Shown: positions 60,841 to 64,000 of the stretch, piece by piece
Numbering within the stretch: the stretch's first letter is position 1
Layout: every line of letters starts with the position of its first letter
Source of the DNA: Haladaptatus sp. QDMS2
Lineage (GTDB): Archaea > Halobacteriota > Halobacteria > Halobacteriales > Halococcaceae
NCBI RefSeq assembly: GCF_029338295.1
Contig: NZ_CP119791.1
Location: 2,108,001-2,172,000 of the forward strand
DNA length: 64,000 nt
Direction of reading: 5' to 3'
Notes under the pieces: generated by a model
What the model saw: the letters and a program-made list of their open reading frames with translations, nothing else
What the model was told of the DNA's origin: nothing
Databases searched by the model: none
Program-made: the position numbers and the translations under genes

Positions 60841-61329
60841 TTAATCGTTCGGGTCCGTCGAGCTACCAGTCAGTTCGTCCAGTCCATATCTGATGAGATC
60901 GGCACGCCACTCCTCGATCTCACCGGCGAGGTCGATCTCCTTGGTATGAGATCGAAGGTAGTCGACGACCTCCGCTTCATCGACGGTTGCTTCGTCAGTA
61001 CCGAACTGCTTGAGGATATTCCTGATTTCGTCGTTGTACTCGAGGCGGTATCCGTTGAGGAAGTAGAACACGACCACCGTGTTGAGCGCGGTCCGCTTGT
61101 TGGCGTCCACGAATGGGTGATTCGCGACCAGCAGTCGGAGGAGGTGGAATGCTTTCTTGTGAATCGTCTCCGGTGCCGTCTCGAAATGTCCTTCTTTGAT
61201 GTAGTTCAGGGCGAACTCGATGTCGCCACGGTTCTTGATACCGGAATGCGTGTCCGGATACTCCGACACGATGTCGTTGTGGATGGTGAGAACATCCTCG
61301 ACAGAGGGATACCAGAACGAGTCGGCCAT
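60841..61329 (-). CDS. doc: Doc/Fic-type toxin (death-on-curing family)
   Basis: The 162-residue protein has the Doc motif H71-PFVDANKRTA81, the K-containing variant of the Fic motif found in Doc kinases. The preceding helices (IKNRGDIEFALNYI, HKKAFHLLRLLVAN) also fit the family. P1 Doc phosphorylates EF-Tu, and an archaeal homologue may act on aEF1A or another target. The C-terminal 25 residues are an acidic extension. It is followed by a 46-residue gene that may be the antitoxin. Confidence 0.88.
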   Translation of the reverse strand: MADSFWYPSVEDVLTIHNDIVSEYPDTHSGIKNRGDIEFALNYIKEGHFETAPETIHKKAFHLLRLLVANHPFVDANKRTALNTVVVFYFLNGYRLEYNDEIRNILKQFGTDEATVDEAEVVDYLRSHTKEIDLAGEIEEWRADLIRYGLDELTGSSTDPND

Positions 61330-61672
61330 TCGATTCGATGTTGCGTCTGAGTTGGTGTAATCCTTGCTATCGACTAGTTCAGGACGCGAAGAAAGGCGGT
61401 CACGTGACCGACTTTCGCTCTGTATTCAGCACGGTCTCAGCGAACTGTCCACGACTGAGGGTTTCAACAAAGCCGGAACGGTAGGATGTTGCCAAATCGA
61501 AATACATCGGCAGGATGACCGGTTAGTAGACCGCATAGTGCCATATGGAAGTGTGGCACATCTGGTCCGAATTTGTCCAGATTCATGCAGTAGTCTATTC
61601 CCTGCTCCTCACAAGAAGTCAGTCAAGAGCGAGAGTCGTCCCCTCTCATCGAGTCGTCCCACCTCGAATGAC
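61330..61672. other. Intergenic region with an IS-end-like sequence
   Basis: There is no gene. TGAGGGTTTCAACAAAGCC (61456-61474) is the inverted counterpart of 59304-59322. CGCTCTGTATTCAGCACGG (61416-61434) is nearly identical to 59834-59852. GTGCCA...TGGCAC at about 61542-61563 is an imperfect hairpin. The stretch is best read as a decayed insertion sequence end. Confidence 0.4.
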
Positions 61673-62715
61673 TCAGGGGAGGGCTGCAGGATTGTTCGTC
61701 CAGTACGCACCCGTTGATCCGATAGCGTCCTCGTCCTCCCACGAGACGGTGACATCGTTTTCAGAGAATGTCTCGCTCACTTCGAACGTCAGCCACCCAG
61801 TCTTCGTGGATGATTCGGGGACGCCATACAGGTAGTATCCCGGGTGGCGACCCATTTTCGCGTAAGCCCATTCCCCGCCCGATAGGAGAAAGAGTTGGTA
61901 GTAATCTGGCCACCCCACTCCGTCGGGAACCTCGACCTCGACCCAGACGTACGCGTGGGACTGGTCTGGGCAGAACGCAACGGTTTCGTGGTCGAAGTGA
62001 ACCTCGTCTACATCGTACTGCATGGTCATCCGTAATCCGTTGCCAAGCTCGAACCACTCACCGAATTCAAGACGCGGTCGAGAGAACCACACGGATTGTT
62101 CTGCGTCGAACGCGGATAGCTGAATGTACCACGGACTACTATCCCACCAGCTAGTGAGGGGCTCGCTCTCGAAGGTCACCGTTTCGCCTGGTTCGATGGT
62201 TGCTGTCCACTCGAATGGTTTGTAGGGATGCGAAATCCCTTCATCGTTTACGATGGTGATGAGCGTGGAGAATTCGCCTGTGGATGTGCCCGTGTTCTGG
62301 ACCGTGAACGAATAGGTGAACGCCTCGCCGATAATGACTTTCTCGTCGGGTACCTCAAACGAGAGCAATTCAAAGGAAGCTTGTGCAGGCTCGTCGGCTC
62401 GTCTGTTGTGGGTTCTTCCGTTGTGGGCTGTTCAGTGGACGTTTCGTTCGGGGTTTCTGTCGTGGGTGAATCTGTTGGCTGTTCAGTCTGTGTCTCTGTT
62501 TCAGACGGTGGGTCAGCCGTGGTCGTGGTCTCAGTGTTGGTCGTGGTCTCGGTTGATGGGGCTTCACTCGTCGGCTGAGGCGTCGGGGTACTCTCAGTTG
62601 TTGGCACGTCGTCGGCTGGAGGTTCATCGGTGGTCTCTTGGTTTTGTTCGGCGCAGCCTGCAACCCCCGCTGCTCCCCCCGCCGCAAGGAGTTCGAGATA
62701 CTCGCGTCTGTCCAT
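61673..62715 (-). pseudogene. Tat-type lipoprotein with CARDB-like domain, broken by an 8-bp duplication
   Basis: The start ATG 62715 gives MDRREYLELLAAGGAAGVAG followed by C21, a twin-arginine-like lipoprotein signal, then a Thr/Pro/Glu-rich linker. The frame is lost at a perfect tandem duplication of GGCTCGTC (62388-62395 and 62396-62403). Removing one copy joins TTDEPAQASFELLSFEVPDE and the rest of a secreted domain (Ig/CARDB-like TYSFTVQNTGTSTGEF, then GEWFELGNGLRMTM) ending at 61673, about 344 residues in total. The gene is currently off, or may revert by slippage. Confidence 0.8.
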
Positions 62716-63663
62716 ACCTAGACCTACGACAATCTTGTAGAGAAACTATTGCAAGAAATCCAAACAACTGAGACAGTTTGAATCACCATAGTGTTCTGGA
62801 AATAGGCATATGGTGCGGCTCTACTAACTAAAAAATTCCTCGAACACGTCAGCGACAGCGATACATATAGCGACCATCTTGATGAATTGGACAAGACCAC
62901 ATATATTGTTGCGCAGGGAACGAAACTTGCAGAGCCGTTCCCACAGACTGAACTCATCAAGGTACGCAACAACGAACCAATTGACGAGGGTTATTCGCGT
63001 CAACCTTCGTTCGTATTTCAACGAGAGGGAGACTTTCCACTGGAGAAATAGCGATAATTAGGCAACTACTCGAATTAGGCGGCCTCCCAAAATGGCTAAC
63101 AAATCTGACGGCTGAGGACCGAAAGAGTCCAAGGGACATAGATGACTGCTGTCTAGCATCTTCGAACTTCTTGAACACAGATACCAACTGGGCTCTGAGA
63201 AAGCACAGTGTCGCAACTAACCGGCTCCGCCACGGAAGAGACAGTTTTTTCTAAGCAGTTCCTCCCACAGCACCCGCTTTCGCAAAGTCAATTCTCGCAA
63301 TGAGCGTCGAAGACCACCACACAAGCCACGGGGTGGGAGGACGGGGCCGGGCGCTCGCGCGTGTCTGGTCGCCTCAGCGACCCCTATCGGCGAAGCCGAT
63401 ATGTCGCCTGAGCGACCGCGAGCGCCCGGGGGCGTTCAACAGTCTTCAATCCGGTGCCAACGGTCTCGCTACCGTCGTTCTCCGTGTTGAACCCCATTCG
63501 TCCAGTGTCCCACTCGACTGCACGAGAAATTGAGTGCCAAATCTCGAGGGAGCTACCAAATCAGGGGCAGATTTGATAGTGCTCCGGGCCACTCACTCGA
63601 GCGTTCAGAAGTAACCAGTAGAAACTAAAGATATTTGATATTATATGGTAATCAACTTCTTCG
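62716..63663. other. Gene-poor region with a possible coding scrap and hairpins
   Basis: No intact gene is supported. A fragment is described separately at 62806-63051. Further on, 63366-63419 holds three hairpins in tandem: GGTCGC-CTCA-GCGACC, TATCGGC-GAA-GCCGATA and GTCGC-CTGA-GCGAC. The surrounding GC-rich 63320-63430 stretch contrasts with AT-rich flanks. A short AT-rich stretch at 63600-63660 may carry the promoter of the last small gene. Confidence 0.4.
62806..63051 (+). pseudogene. Orphan coding fragment without start codon
   Basis: One frame runs from after a TAG (62803-62805) to TAG 63049-63051 and encodes 81 residues with protein-like composition (KFLEHVSDSDTYSDHLDELD, VAQGTKLAEPFPQTELIKV, FVFQREGDFPLEK). 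It has no ATG or GTG start. It is probably the C-terminal remnant of a deleted gene of unknown family. The nucleotide composition is more AT-rich than the chromosomal genes to the left. Confidence 0.35.
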
Positions 63664-63855
63664 ATGAATGATTCAGAAAACATCACTATATCGGATATAC
63701 TCCAACTAATCAAGTTCCTAACGCAGGCAAGAACGCCAGAACACGCGAGATACGCGGCTGGTGTGCTCTTGTGCTTGTTAGTCATCTACCTCAAGAAAGA
63801 CAATTCTACGAAAGACGACACCCAGAAGAAGGCACGTTCAGTCACTCATATCTGA
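63664..63855 (+). CDS. Small membrane protein
   Basis: The 63-residue protein has an N-terminal polar helix (MNDSENITISDILQLIKFL), a hydrophobic helix (ARYAAGVLLCLLVIYL) and a basic tail (KKDNSTKDDTQKKAR). It is AT-rich relative to the rest of the window. No family is recognised, and it could be a chance frame. Beyond it (63856-64000) I see no feature. Confidence 0.4.
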   Translation: MNDSENITISDILQLIKFLTQARTPEHARYAAGVLLCLLVIYLKKDNSTKDDTQKKARSVTHI

Positions 63856-64000
63856 CGAACGCATTCAATAGCAGTTGTCGTGTAATTCTGTAGTTGGCGT
63901 TACACTTCCGAGATAGTCTCCACAAGGACACGTTCTACAGCAGAGAGTCGGAGTATCTACACACAAGATACCACTTACCGGTCCCCAAGCACCCGCGTAA

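Noticed and set aside
63300-63533. 77-codon frame in the gene-poor right end
   Set aside because: It runs through three hairpins and has no protein-like pattern; it was treated as relic DNA.

Overview
This window comes from a haloarchaeon (class Halobacteria). The evidence is a GC-rich genome coding for very acidic proteins, an archaeal transcription factor B, archaeal-type cobalamin genes (cobY, cbiZ, a fused-length cobT), a Bat/HTH_10 regulator, DUF58/DUF4129 membrane operons, TATA boxes close to start codons, and a CRISPR repeat ending in the GTTGAAGC typical of haloarchaeal type I-B arrays. The genus cannot be fixed from the sequence.

Left part (1-34.7 kb) is mostly chromosomal-type metabolism. 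It opens with the N-terminus of a heavy-metal P-type ATPase, a SnoaL-like protein, a DMT exporter, an arylamine N-acetyltransferase, a PHP phosphoesterase and tRNA-Ser(CGA). A MoxR ATPase then converges on a four-gene membrane operon (DUF4129, small membrane protein, DUF58, small membrane protein). Between two relic transposon ends lies a conserved small gene, followed by a nine-gene leftward cobalamin salvage/assembly operon (HAD, cbiB, cobS, cobY, cobT with a frameshift, cobD, cbiZ, cobA, cbiP). Rightward follow a NuoF-like gene, a NuoG/FdhF-type formate dehydrogenase and mobA. Next are small regulators, yqeC, a histidine kinase, a GH5-like hydrolase with a beta-helix protein, a sulfatase with its formylglycine-generating enzyme, a universal stress protein, a carboxylesterase and a membrane protein.

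Middle part (34.7-43 kb) is peppered with hairpins that match ends of IS200/IS605 (IS1341-type) elements. One complete TnpB with intact catalytic residues is present, together with a divergent 49-codon gene. A flavoprotein monooxygenase with a DNA-binding regulator and an LtrA-like membrane protein sit among the relics.

Right part (43-64 kb) is accessory. A PAS/GAF histidine kinase, a Rcp-type response regulator and a receiver-PAS-GAF-Bat regulator form a signalling operon. They are followed by a DUF234 ATPase, a truncated ArdC-like gene, a SWIM zinc-finger protein, a TumE-like toxin-antitoxin pair, TFB plus a 47-residue zinc-ribbon protein, a two-repeat CRISPR, a lipoprotein protease with one live and one dead metalloprotease domain, two HTH regulators, an OB-fold protein, a membrane-anchored Mrr-like nuclease candidate, a truncated DUF21 protein, a Doc toxin with a small partner, and a frameshifted lipoprotein.

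The most striking new observations are these: (i) three genes at 50.9-54.1 kb (ArdC-like fragment, SWIM protein, TFB) share a near-identical TATA-plus-palindrome promoter module; (ii) an orphan mini-CRISPR; (iii) a solo transposon right end 36/37 identical to that of the intact TnpB; (iv) arrays of palindromes with 9-bp stems and 3-nt loops whose stems covary between copies; (v) a membrane-anchored Mrr-like protein; (vi) a tandem metalloprotease with a degenerated second copy; and (vii) two genes broken by clear slippage-type mutations (cobT homopolymer, 8-bp tandem duplication in a lipoprotein).
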